Assembly (NCBI GenBank): GCA_964397995.1
Contig: CAYNLG010000003.1
Location: forward strand, 1 to 64,000
Length of the DNA: 64,000 nucleotides
Origin: CAYNLG01 sp964397995
GTDB lineage: Bacteria; Planctomycetota; Phycisphaerae; FEN-1346
Direction of reading: 5' to 3'
Position numbers and translations under genes: made by a program
Shown: one piece after another, positions 8,331 to 15,362 of the stretch
How positions within the stretch are numbered: the first letter of the stretch is position 1
Layout: each line of letters starts with the position of its first letter
Notes under the pieces: generated by a model
What the model was told of the DNA's origin: nothing
Seen by the model: only the letters and a program-made list of their open reading frames with translations
The model's database searches: none

Positions 8331-9134
8331 TCAGGAGACGAAGAACATGCGGTAGCTGACCCAGCCGAGGAGGCCGACGAAGACGAGGCGGAGCCAGACG
8401 CGGCCGACCTTGTGGGCAAGGCTGGAACCGATGTAGGCGCCGACGATGGCCGTCGGCGCGAGCAGGAGGACGTAGCCGACGGCGGCGGTGCGGTCGAGGC
8501 TGGCCGGGGGCATGGCGTACTTGACGACGGCGGAGACGACGGAGGCGAAGAAAAGGGCGGCGGCGCTGGTGGCGATGGCCGCCCGCAGCCGCAGCCGCAT
8601 GAACATCTGCATCGCCGGCACGGCCACCGACCCGCCGCCGATGCCCAGCAGCCCCGACGCGAAGCCCATCAGGAACCCGATGCCCGCGCTGCTGAGGTGG
8701 CTGGGGGGGTCGCCGATGAAGTTCCGCGGGTCCTGGTCGTCCTCGGCGAGCGGTCTGAACATCCGGTAGAGCGTGAAGACGATGATGTAGACCATGAAGG
8801 CGCCGAAGACGCGGCGCAACCACACCACCTGGTCGCCCGTGAACTGGTTGCCGAGGGCGACGCCGACCACGCCCGCGACCATGCTGACCGGGACGACGAC
8901 CATGACGACGCGGGGCATGATGCGACCGGTACCGCGATGCCCCATCGTCGAGGCCAGGCCGACGCACATGTTGACCAGGAGCGCGGCCGCGATGGCCGTG
9001 TGCATGTCCGCGCCGATGATCTCGGTCATGAACGGGATGAAGAGCACGCTCCCGCCGATGCCGAGCAGCCCCCCGAGCAGCCCGCCCAGCAGGCCGGTCA
9101 ACGTCAGCGCCACCATGTCCCAGAATTCGAACAT
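8331..9134 (-). CDS. Sulfite exporter TauE/SafE family membrane protein
   Basis: The 267-aa polytopic protein has the two inverted glycine-rich signatures of the family: 'GLLGGLLGIGGSVLFIPFM' near residue 15 and 'GFASGLLGIGGGSVAVPAM' near residue 150, each starting a half of about four helices. Members move organosulfur compounds, sulfite or related anions; the substrate here is unknown. The ATG at 9134 has GGGAGAG upstream. The gene lies 17 bases after the hemC stop on the same strand, so the two may be co-transcribed, though a functional link is not evident. Confidence 0.82.
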   Translation of the reverse strand: MFEFWDMVALTLTGLLGGLLGGLLGIGGSVLFIPFMTEIIGADMHTAIAAALLVNMCVGLASTMGHRGTGRIMPRVVMVVVPVSMVAGVVGVALGNQFTGDQVVWLRRVFGAFMVYIIVFTLYRMFRPLAEDDQDPRNFIGDPPSHLSSAGIGFLMGFASGLLGIGGGSVAVPAMQMFMRLRLRAAIATSAAALFFASVVSAVVKYAMPPASLDRTAAVGYVLLLAPTAIVGAYIGSSLAHKVGRVWLRLVFVGLLGWVSYRMFFVS

Positions 9135-9151
9135 CCGCTCTCCCGGCCCCG

Positions 9152-10072
9152 CTACAGGTTCATCAGCGTCTTCGCCCCGTCGGCGAGCAACCGCTCCGCC
9201 AGGACCGTGCCCAAGGCCTCGGCCTCGCCGGCCGGGCCGTCCCGCCGGGCGCGGAGGGCTTCGGCCCCGTCCGGCGCGAGCAGCCACGCCTCCAGGCGAA
9301 GCCGCCCGTCGGCCCCGACCGCGCCCAGGACGCCGAGGGGCGTGCTGCACCCCGCGCCGAGGCGGCGGACGGCGGCCCGCTCCGCGGTGACCGCCTGCCG
9401 CGACGGCGCGTCGTCAAGCACCGCCGCCAGGCCCCGGACGCGGGCGTCGTCGGCCCGGTGCTCCAAGCCCAAGGCGCCCTGGCCCGCGGCCGGAAGGACG
9501 AGGTCGGTCCCGAGCGGGCAAGCCTGCCCCCGGGCGAGGCCCAGCCGCGCGAGGCCCGCCGCCGCCAGCACAAGGGCGTCGCAGTCGCCCTCGGCCAGGC
9601 GCGCGAGCCGCGTGTCCACGTTGCCGCGGACCGGGCACGTCACCAAGTCCGGCCGCGCCCGCCGCAGCATCGCCCGACGCCGGGGGCTGCCCGTGGCGAC
9701 GCGCGCCTCCGCGGGCAGAGCGTCGAGGCCCGACCCGCCGGGCGTGACGAGGGCGTCGCGCGGGTCGGCCCGCGGGGGCACCGCCCCGGCGACGGTCAGC
9801 CCGTCCGGCAGCCGCGTCGGCACGTCCTTCAGCGAGTGGACGGCCAGGTCCACGGCCCCGTCGAGCAGGGCCCGCTCCAGTTCCTTGACGAACGCGCCCT
9901 GGCCGCCGAGGCGGTCGAGCGGCACGGCGGCCTGGCGGTCGCCGGTCGTCCGGACGACCTCGACCCGGACGTCCAGGTCGGGCCAGGCGGCCCGGAGGGC
10001 GCGGGCGACCGCGTCGGTCTGGGCGCGGGCGAGCCGGCTGCCCCGGGTTCCGATGACAAGCGGTGCCGCCAT
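9152..10072 (-). CDS. hemC: Hydroxymethylbilane synthase (porphobilinogen deaminase)
   Basis: The enzyme joins four porphobilinogen molecules into hydroxymethylbilane for heme and other tetrapyrroles. The 306-aa sequence has 'IGTRGSRLARAQTD' at the start, 'VDLAVHSLKDVPT', 'RGNVDTRLARL' and 'GAGCSTPLG'. Cys242 in the last motif is the dipyrromethane cofactor attachment site, at the same number as in E. coli. Length is normal. The start at ATG 10072 is only a few bases from the predicted transcription start, so the mRNA may be almost leaderless. Confidence 0.95.
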   Translation of the reverse strand: MAAPLVIGTRGSRLARAQTDAVARALRAAWPDLDVRVEVVRTTGDRQAAVPLDRLGGQGAFVKELERALLDGAVDLAVHSLKDVPTRLPDGLTVAGAVPPRADPRDALVTPGGSGLDALPAEARVATGSPRRRAMLRRARPDLVTCPVRGNVDTRLARLAEGDCDALVLAAAGLARLGLARGQACPLGTDLVLPAAGQGALGLEHRADDARVRGLAAVLDDAPSRQAVTAERAAVRRLGAGCSTPLGVLGAVGADGRLRLEAWLLAPDGAEALRARRDGPAGEAEALGTVLAERLLADGAKTLMNL

Positions 10073-10081
10073 AGCCAGCCC

Positions 10082-10121
10082 ACCATAGAGGATACGCCGC
10101 GCCCTTGGCAAGGGGCGTATC
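10082..10121 (-). promoter_or_regulatory. hemC promoter with inverted repeat
   Basis: On the minus strand TTGCCA (10106-10111) and TATGGT (10082-10087) are 18 bases apart. The inverted repeat GATACGCC (10091-10098) / GGCGTATC (10114-10121) straddles the -35 box and spacer, a placement expected of an operator. Predicted transcription would begin only about 3 bases before the hemC start codon. Confidence 0.45.
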
Positions 10122-10292
10122 GCCCCGCGCCGGCGGCGCGGCGGGTCTCGGCGCGCGGCCTGCACTTTGTGTTGCAAAGGGATGCCCTGTCGCCGACACT
10201 GGGTCACGGGCGCCTCTGCCTTGGCGATTGGCCGCCACCTTGACCCGCTCGCGGCGGCGCGGGGCAGCACCCCACGTTGTGGAAAGGACGCG

Positions 10293-11225
10293 ATGGCCGC
10301 ACCGGCGGAGCCGATCCTCGTCACCGGCGCAAGCGGCTTCCTGGGCCGCGCCGTCGTCCGGGTTCTGGCGGCGCGCGGCCGGGCGGTGCGGGCGCTGGTC
10401 CGGCCGGGGAGCGAGAAGCGCGTACCCGGGGGCCGGTGGGTCGAGACGGTGCGCGGCGACGTGCGGGACGCCGAGAGTCTTCGGCGCGCGGCCGCCGAGG
10501 CCGGGAGTTGTGTCCACCTGGTGGCGCTGCTGCGGCCGACGGCGGAGGCGACGCTTGAGGCCGTCAACGACCGCGGCACCGCCCGCCTTGTCGCCGCCTG
10601 CCGCGCCGCCGGCGTCCGGCGCTTCGTCCACGTGAGCGCCCTGGGCGTGGGGCGCGGCGTGGGGACGGCGTACTTCCGGACGAAGGAGGCCGGCGAGGCC
10701 CACGTGACCGAGTCGGCCCTGGCGTGGACCGTGCTGCGCCCCTCGGTCCTCCACGGCCCCGAGGGCGACTTCATGGTCCAGATGGCCCGGATGGTGGCGC
10801 GGCCGGGGCCGGTGCCGCTGGTGGGGGCCGGGCGCCAGGTGCTGCAGCCGGTCTTCGTGGAGGACGTGGCGGAGCTCATCGCCCGGGCGCTGGAGCGGCC
10901 GGCGACGGTCCGGCGGACGGTGGACGTCGGCGGGCCGGACGTGCTGAGCCTGAGGCGGTTCTACCGACTCCTGGGCCGCGCGGTGCGCGGCCGCGAGCCA
11001 TGGTTCGTGCCCGTGCCGACGCCGCTGGTGCGGGCGGGGGCGTGGGGAGCGTCGAAGCTGACCCGCACCCCGCCCATCACGCCGGACGAGGTGACGATGC
11101 TGCAGGCGGCGCGGCCGTGCGACATCCGGCCGATGGCCGACCTGTTCGAGCTGGAGCCGGCGGCGCTGGAGCCGACGCTGGCCCGGTACGCCGACGCCCT
11201 GAAACGGGCGGCGGGCCTCGCCTGA
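10293..11225 (+). CDS. NAD-dependent epimerase/dehydratase family protein (NDUFA9-like SDR)
   Basis: The 310-aa protein opens with the Rossmann motif 'ILVTGASGFLGRAVVRVLAA', continues with 'RFVHVSALGVG' and keeps a short substrate domain. The pattern (TGASGFLG, no YxxxK triad at the usual place, and 'TVLRPSVLHGPEGDFM') is that of atypical SDRs related to the complex-I subunit NDUFA9. These bind NADP(H), often without known catalysis. ATG 10293 has GGAAAGGA upstream. It is the first gene of a run of three with 35- and 11-base gaps. Confidence 0.78.
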   Translation: MAAPAEPILVTGASGFLGRAVVRVLAARGRAVRALVRPGSEKRVPGGRWVETVRGDVRDAESLRRAAAEAGSCVHLVALLRPTAEATLEAVNDRGTARLVAACRAAGVRRFVHVSALGVGRGVGTAYFRTKEAGEAHVTESALAWTVLRPSVLHGPEGDFMVQMARMVARPGPVPLVGAGRQVLQPVFVEDVAELIARALERPATVRRTVDVGGPDVLSLRRFYRLLGRAVRGREPWFVPVPTPLVRAGAWGASKLTRTPPITPDEVTMLQAARPCDIRPMADLFELEPAALEPTLARYADALKRAAGLA

Positions 11226-11260
11226 GGCCGCGCCCGGAGCGACTGACAAGGAGACCCTGC

Positions 11261-11461
11261 ATGGAAAAAGCCACACTTGAAGCGGTCCATCGCCTGATGG
11301 AGGACGTCGAGAGCCTCAAGGGGATGCTCTTCGGCCTGTACATCCTGGTGGGCCTCGTGGGCGTGGTCGTGGCCTGGGGCCAGCGGAAGATCGCCAAGAA
11401 CCAAGTCGCGCTGGCCGACGGCCTGCGCGCCGCCGCAACCGCCCCCAAGGGCACGGTCTGA
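11261..11461 (+). CDS. Small single-pass membrane protein
   Basis: This 66-aa protein has an amphipathic N-terminus ('VHRLMEDVESLKGM'), one transmembrane helix over roughly residues 24-41, and a basic and then polar tail. AAGGAG lies a normal distance before the ATG. No family is recognised. It sits between the NDUFA9-like protein and the SerRS-derived protein with short gaps, so the three are probably transcribed together. A role as a membrane anchor or small regulator is conceivable but unsupported. Confidence 0.6.
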   Translation: MEKATLEAVHRLMEDVESLKGMLFGLYILVGLVGVVVAWGQRKIAKNQVALADGLRAAATAPKGTV

Positions 11462-11472
11462 GCCGACCGGCC

Positions 11473-12030
11473 ATGCTTGACCTGGCGCTCATCCGGGGCG
11501 AACCGGCCCGCGTGCTTGCGGCCTTGGCCCGGCGGGGCGTGGAAGCGAGCGCGGTGAACCGGCGCCGGAGCCGGGGCCTGCTGCGGCTGCATACGTTCGA
11601 GACGGTGGAGCTCTACGCGCTGGCGGCCCCAGGCGACGGGCCGGCGGAGCTGCAGCGGGCGGTCGAGGCGGCCGCGGGCGTGCCGGAGGCACTGGGCCTG
11701 GCGGTGGCGCGGCGGCGGCGCGCGGCCCGGGCCCTGAGCCAGGCGGCCGCGGCCACGTGGGACGTCGCCGTCTGGGCCCCCGGCACGGAGGCGTGGTTGA
11801 CGGTCGGCTCGGTGTCGAGTTTCACCGATTACCAGGCGCGGCGGACGGGGACGCGCGTCGCGGGCGCGGGCGGCCGACGATTTGTGCATACCGTGGGCGG
11901 CGCGGCCGTGGCGTTGCCGCGCCTCATCGCGGCGCTGCTGGAACAGGGGCAACAGGCCGACGGGCGCGTGCGTCTGCCGGAGGCCCTGGCCGCGGGGATG
12001 GGCGGGGCGGTCCTGGCGGCCGCGGGGTGA
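11473..12030 (+). CDS. Internally deleted seryl-tRNA synthetase relative
   Basis: The 185-aa protein is recognisably built from SerRS. Residues 1-30 ('MLDLALIRGEPARVLAALAR') match the SerRS N-terminus. From residue 35 'RGLLRLHTFETVEL' matches motif 2, 'WDVAVWAPGTEAWLTVGSVS' and 'TDYQARRTGTR' match the catalytic-domain segment, and 'VALPRLIAALLEQGQQADG' matches motif 3 through 'VRLPEAL'. The long coiled-coil arm, motif 1 and the first half of motif 2 (about 235 residues) are absent. The serine-binding TGD and the Asn-Gly-Ser before motif 3 are not kept. The frame has no stop or shift. Aminoacylation is therefore unlikely, and it may be a repurposed domain or a decaying paralogue. Confidence 0.7.
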   Translation: MLDLALIRGEPARVLAALARRGVEASAVNRRRSRGLLRLHTFETVELYALAAPGDGPAELQRAVEAAAGVPEALGLAVARRRRAARALSQAAAATWDVAVWAPGTEAWLTVGSVSSFTDYQARRTGTRVAGAGGRRFVHTVGGAAVALPRLIAALLEQGQQADGRVRLPEALAAGMGGAVLAAAG

Positions 12031-12036
12031 GGGGGG

Positions 12037-12420
12037 CTACGACGACGGGGCACCCGCCTCTTCGGGTTCTTGGATCAGCACCTCGGCGGGGATGCCAAGG
12101 CCCTCGTGCAGGCGTCGGATCATCGTAAGCGACAGGGGCCGCTTGCGGCTGAGCACCTCGCTGACTTTGCTTCGACTGCCGATATACGGCACCAGGTCCT
12201 TCTGCCGCAGGCCGGCCTGTTCCATCCGAAAGCGGATGGCCTCGACCGGGTCGGGCAGCTCGGTGGGCCACCGGGCGTGCTGCCACGCCTCGGCGAGTTG
12301 GGTGAGCACGTCAAGCTCGTCGGCCTCGGGCGATCCGGGCTCGGCATCCATGAGGGCGTCGATGCGGGCCAGGGCCTCGCGGTAGTCCGCATCGGACTTG
12401 ATTGCTTTGACCGTCATCAT
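12037..12420 (-). CDS. higA: HigA-type antitoxin, HTH protein
   Basis: The 127-aa protein has an N-terminal acidic region and a C-terminal helix-turn-helix: 'QAGLRQKDLVPYIGSRSKVS' with 'KRPLSLTMIRRLHEGLGIPA', the usual HigA sequence. It should bind and neutralise the HigB toxin and repress the operon. Its ATG overlaps the HigB stop codon (ATGA), with toxin first, the typical HigBA order. GGGAG in the end of higB provides the ribosome site; a second ATG follows directly. Confidence 0.9.
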   Translation of the reverse strand: MMTVKAIKSDADYREALARIDALMDAEPGSPEADELDVLTQLAEAWQHARWPTELPDPVEAIRFRMEQAGLRQKDLVPYIGSRSKVSEVLSRKRPLSLTMIRRLHEGLGIPAEVLIQEPEEAGAPSS

Positions 12421-12710
12421 ATGGCTCCCGCGTCGGTCCAATCGTACTGCTCGTGCGTGCCAACCCAGCGGACCTGCACCACGCCGACCACGAAGTTGAT
12501 TCGCACCACCAAGCGGTACCGGTTGCCGCGGATGCGAAAGACCCACCGGCCGCCACCGACCCCACTTGCACGGGGATACCGGGCAACGACGTCGAACGGG
12601 GCCGTCCACATTGCGTCCCGGGCTTCGGCAAGCCACGCCCGTAACGCCTGCTCCGCGTCGTGGTGCCGAGCCCAAAACGCCGCCAGTTTCTCGGCCTCGA
12701 TGACCCGCAT
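12417..12710 (-). CDS. higB: HigB-type toxin (RelE-superfamily mRNA interferase)
   Basis: The 97-aa protein matches HigB: 'AEKLAAFWARHHDAEQALRA', 'MWTAPFDVVARYPRAS', 'WVFRIRGNRYRLVVRINF' and the end 'VGTHEQYD'. HigB toxins are ribosome-dependent endoribonucleases, cleaving mRNA during translation. The conserved basic and His residues of the last two blocks are present, so the toxin is probably intact. No clear ribosome site precedes the ATG; an in-frame ATG 57 bases upstream exists but would add a non-homologous leader. Confidence 0.88.
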   Translation of the reverse strand: MRVIEAEKLAAFWARHHDAEQALRAWLAEARDAMWTAPFDVVARYPRASGVGGGRWVFRIRGNRYRLVVRINFVVGVVQVRWVGTHEQYDWTDAGAI

Positions 12711-12721
12711 AAAACATATTT

Positions 12722-12765
12722 CAGGTTCCCGCCCAAGACAAGCGGAAAGTTCCCCTCGTGGGAAC
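12722..12765 (-). promoter_or_regulatory. Candidate HigA operator upstream of higBA
   Basis: GTTCCC (12749-12754) and GGGAAC (12760-12765) form a perfect 6-bp inverted repeat with a 5-base centre, 39 bases before the higB start. A further GGTTCCC half site lies at 12724-12730. The position suits autoregulation by the antitoxin. The rest of 12766-12984 shows no gene. Confidence 0.4.
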
Positions 12766-12984
12766 ATGGTCTGCTGGCTTGAGCTGTCTGGCTATTCTGG
12801 CCCACGTATTCAGAGCTTTCAGTGACTTGCGGTCGGAACACGCTAGCGAACGGCGCCCGCTGGCCGCGAATACACCTTTCCCCCGCGCGTCTCGGCTGGC
12901 AGAATGGCACCCCAACGGCGGCGCGGCCGCGCCCGCCCCGCGGCGGGGCGGCGGGCCGCCCGTGAACCTTACGAGGAGGCTTCC

Positions 12985-13452
12985 ATGTCCCGCGCGTTCG
13001 CCCTGTCGCTTCTGGCCGCCATCCTGCTGGTCCCCGCCCTCGACGCCGACGCCAAGGTCCTGGTCGACCGCAAAGCCGGCCCGTGCAAGCTCCAGCAGGC
13101 CGGGGCCTTTGACGAGTCGAAACTCTTCAAGGTCAGCATGGGCAAGGCCCTGCGGCTCACGACCCGGTGGCGGCTGGACACGTTCTTCGAGAAGCAGATC
13201 ATCAACGCGAACGTGACCGTGAAGAACCCGACGAAGCAGCCCCTGTTCTGCCAGTTCTACGTCGCGTTCTTCGACAAGCAGGGCGAGCTGATCGGCGCGA
13301 CCGGCCAAGGCTCCTTCGGCGACGAGGGCATCGCCCCCGGCCAAGAGGAACAATTCGGGAGTTGCCTGATCGAAATCCCGCCCGACCTGGCCGGCGAGGT
13401 CGCCTCGTTCCGGGCCGTCCTCTACGAGTCCGACAAGGAGATCGGCAAGTAG
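12985..13452 (+). CDS. Secreted beta-sandwich protein of unknown function
   Basis: The 155-aa protein has a clear signal peptide ('LSLLAAILLVPALDADA') and a single domain with alternating beta pattern. 'NANVTVKNPTKQPLFCQFYV' and 'FFDKQGELIG...GIAPGQEEQF' resemble the FxLyD-type immunoglobulin-like fold of periplasmic proteins and lipoproteins. Three cysteines are present in the mature part. GAGGAGG precedes the ATG. The sulfatase gene starts 47 bases downstream, so the two may be one transcript. No function can be assigned. Confidence 0.6.
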   Translation: MSRAFALSLLAAILLVPALDADAKVLVDRKAGPCKLQQAGAFDESKLFKVSMGKALRLTTRWRLDTFFEKQIINANVTVKNPTKQPLFCQFYVAFFDKQGELIGATGQGSFGDEGIAPGQEEQFGSCLIEIPPDLAGEVASFRAVLYESDKEIGK

Positions 13453-13499
13453 CCGCGCACGCCGCCCTGGCACACCGATCCAGCCGCCAAGGAGCCGTC

Positions 13500-15077
13500 A
13501 TGCCGGAAAAAGCCCCCGCGCCCCAGCGCCCGAACGTGATCCTGATCCTCTGCGACGACATGGGCTACTCGGACATCGGGTGCTACGGGTCGGAGATTCC
13601 GACCCCGCACCTTGATGCCTTGGCCGCGGGGGGCCTGCGGTTCTCCTCCATGTACAACTGCGCCCGGTGCTGCCCGACCCGCGCGAGCCTTCTGACGGGC
13701 CTCTACCCCCACAACGCCGGCATCGGCCACATGGTCCAGGACCGCGGCCACCCGAGCTACCAGGGCTACCTGAACGACCGGTGCGTGACGCTGGCGGAGG
13801 CCCTGCGGCCGGCGGGGTACCGGTCGATGCTGGCGGGGAAGTGGCATGTGGGCGGCTTCTGGCCGCGCCGCCCCGGGCCGGAGTGGCGCTTCGACGACCC
13901 GACGAAGCCCCTGCCGCTCGACCGCGGGTTCGACCGGTTCTACGGCATCCCGGGCGGCGGAAGCTACTGGTACCCGAGCCCGCTGGTCGTGGACGACGGG
14001 CCAGTGGACCCGCCCGAGGGCTTCTACACGACGGACAACTACACGACCGAGGCGATCCGGTTCATCGAGGCCTCGGCCCGCGACGGCGTCCCGTTCTTCC
14101 TGCACCTGACCTACAATGCGCCGCACTGGCCCCTGCACGCCCACGCCGCCGACATCGCCCGCCACCGGGGCACGTACGAGCAGGGCTGGGACGCGGCGCG
14201 GACCGCGCGGCACGAGCGGCTGAAGGGGATGGGCGTCCTGGAGGCGCGCTGGCCGATTTCGGCCCGCGACGAGGAGGCCCCGCCCTGGGACGAGGCCCCC
14301 GACCACGACTGGGAAGACGCCCGCATGGCGACCTACGCGGCCATCGTCAACCGCGTGGACCAGAACATCGGCCGGCTGCGCGCGACGCTGCGCGAACTGG
14401 GCCTCGAGCGGAACACGCTCCTGCTCTTTCTCTCGGACAACGGCGGGTCGGCGGAGTTCCTCCGCGAAAACGGCCGCACCGAGGCCGAGCTCCCCGCCAC
14501 GATGGACGGGCGGCCAGTCCGGGTGGGCAACATCCGGGGCCTGGCCCCCGGCGGGCCGGACACGTTCATGAGCTACGACCTGCCGTGGGCAAACGTCTCG
14601 TGCGCCCCGTTCCGGCGGTTCAAGTGCTGGGTCCACGAGGGCGGCATCTCGACGCCGCTCATCGCCCACTGGCCGGACCGCATCGCCGCCGGGGGCCTGA
14701 CACACGAGGTGGCCCACGTGGCGGACCTGGCGGCGACGATTCTGGCGGCCGCGGGGGCGGCCTACCCCGAGGCGCGGGGCAAGGTGCCGACGGCGCCGCT
14801 CGACGGGGAGAGTTTCCTGGACCTGCTGGAAGGGCGGGCGTGGCGGCGGGAGGCCCCGCTCTTCTGGGAACACCAGGGCAACGCCGCCGTCCGCGACGGC
14901 CGCTGGAAACTCGTCCGCGAGCACCGCAAGGGCCGCTGGGAGCTGTACGACATGGTCGAGGACCGGACGGAGCTCAACGACCTCTCGGCCAGGCACGCGC
15001 CGAAGGCGCGGGAACTGGAGGCGGCGTACGTCGCGTGGGCCGAGCGGTGCAGAGTGCTTCCGTGGGGGACGTTCTAG
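13500..15077 (+). CDS. Formylglycine-dependent sulfatase (arylsulfatase family S1)
   Basis: The 525-aa enzyme has the metal-binding start 'NVILILCDDMGYSDIGCYGS' and the activation motif C57-C-P-T-R61 followed by ASLLTG, in which Cys57 becomes formylglycine. 'LAGKWHVGGF' and 'FLSDNGGSAEF' supply further active-site Lys/His and Asp/Asn. It hydrolyses sulfate esters, probably from sulfated polysaccharides or phenols. No signal peptide is visible at the chosen start, which is fixed by AAGGAG, so the protein may be cytoplasmic. A sulfatase-maturase would have to be encoded elsewhere. Confidence 0.9.
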   Translation: MPEKAPAPQRPNVILILCDDMGYSDIGCYGSEIPTPHLDALAAGGLRFSSMYNCARCCPTRASLLTGLYPHNAGIGHMVQDRGHPSYQGYLNDRCVTLAEALRPAGYRSMLAGKWHVGGFWPRRPGPEWRFDDPTKPLPLDRGFDRFYGIPGGGSYWYPSPLVVDDGPVDPPEGFYTTDNYTTEAIRFIEASARDGVPFFLHLTYNAPHWPLHAHAADIARHRGTYEQGWDAARTARHERLKGMGVLEARWPISARDEEAPPWDEAPDHDWEDARMATYAAIVNRVDQNIGRLRATLRELGLERNTLLLFLSDNGGSAEFLRENGRTEAELPATMDGRPVRVGNIRGLAPGGPDTFMSYDLPWANVSCAPFRRFKCWVHEGGISTPLIAHWPDRIAAGGLTHEVAHVADLAATILAAAGAAYPEARGKVPTAPLDGESFLDLLEGRAWRREAPLFWEHQGNAAVRDGRWKLVREHRKGRWELYDMVEDRTELNDLSARHAPKARELEAAYVAWAERCRVLPWGTF

Positions 15078-15103
15078 GCCGCGGGCCGCGGCAAAGATTG
15101 CCG

Positions 15104-15133
15104 TTGACAGCGCCGCCAGGGGGCCGATACCAT
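15104..15133 (+). promoter_or_regulatory. ileS promoter and long leader
   Basis: A perfect TTGACA (15104-15109) and TACCAT (15128-15133) are 18 bases apart. The start codon is some 225 bases further on, so the ileS mRNA would have a long leader (about 15140-15362). That leader holds no convincing reading frame. I could not see a T-box antiterminator sequence; local self-complementary GC stretches may still fold. Confidence 0.55.
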
Positions 15134-15362
15134 TCCGTGTCCCCCCTCGGGGACGGACGCTCACCGGAAGGAGCCGGGCGTATGGGACGGGAGCCGAGCC
15201 GTCGGATGACCCCCGACGTTTGCCGCGCCAGGTCCCTGCGCCGCGGTATTGCCTGAGGGGAGCGTGCCGACCGAGGCAAGGACGTTTGCGTAAGCCGACG
15301 CGGCCCTGGCACGCCCTGACTGACGCGGTGCCGGGGCTTCGCTCTTTCCGGGGACCACCACG

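Noticed and set aside
15134..15362. T-box riboswitch before ileS
   Set aside because: The antiterminator T-box sequence and a specifier stem were not found; only a long leader can be stated.
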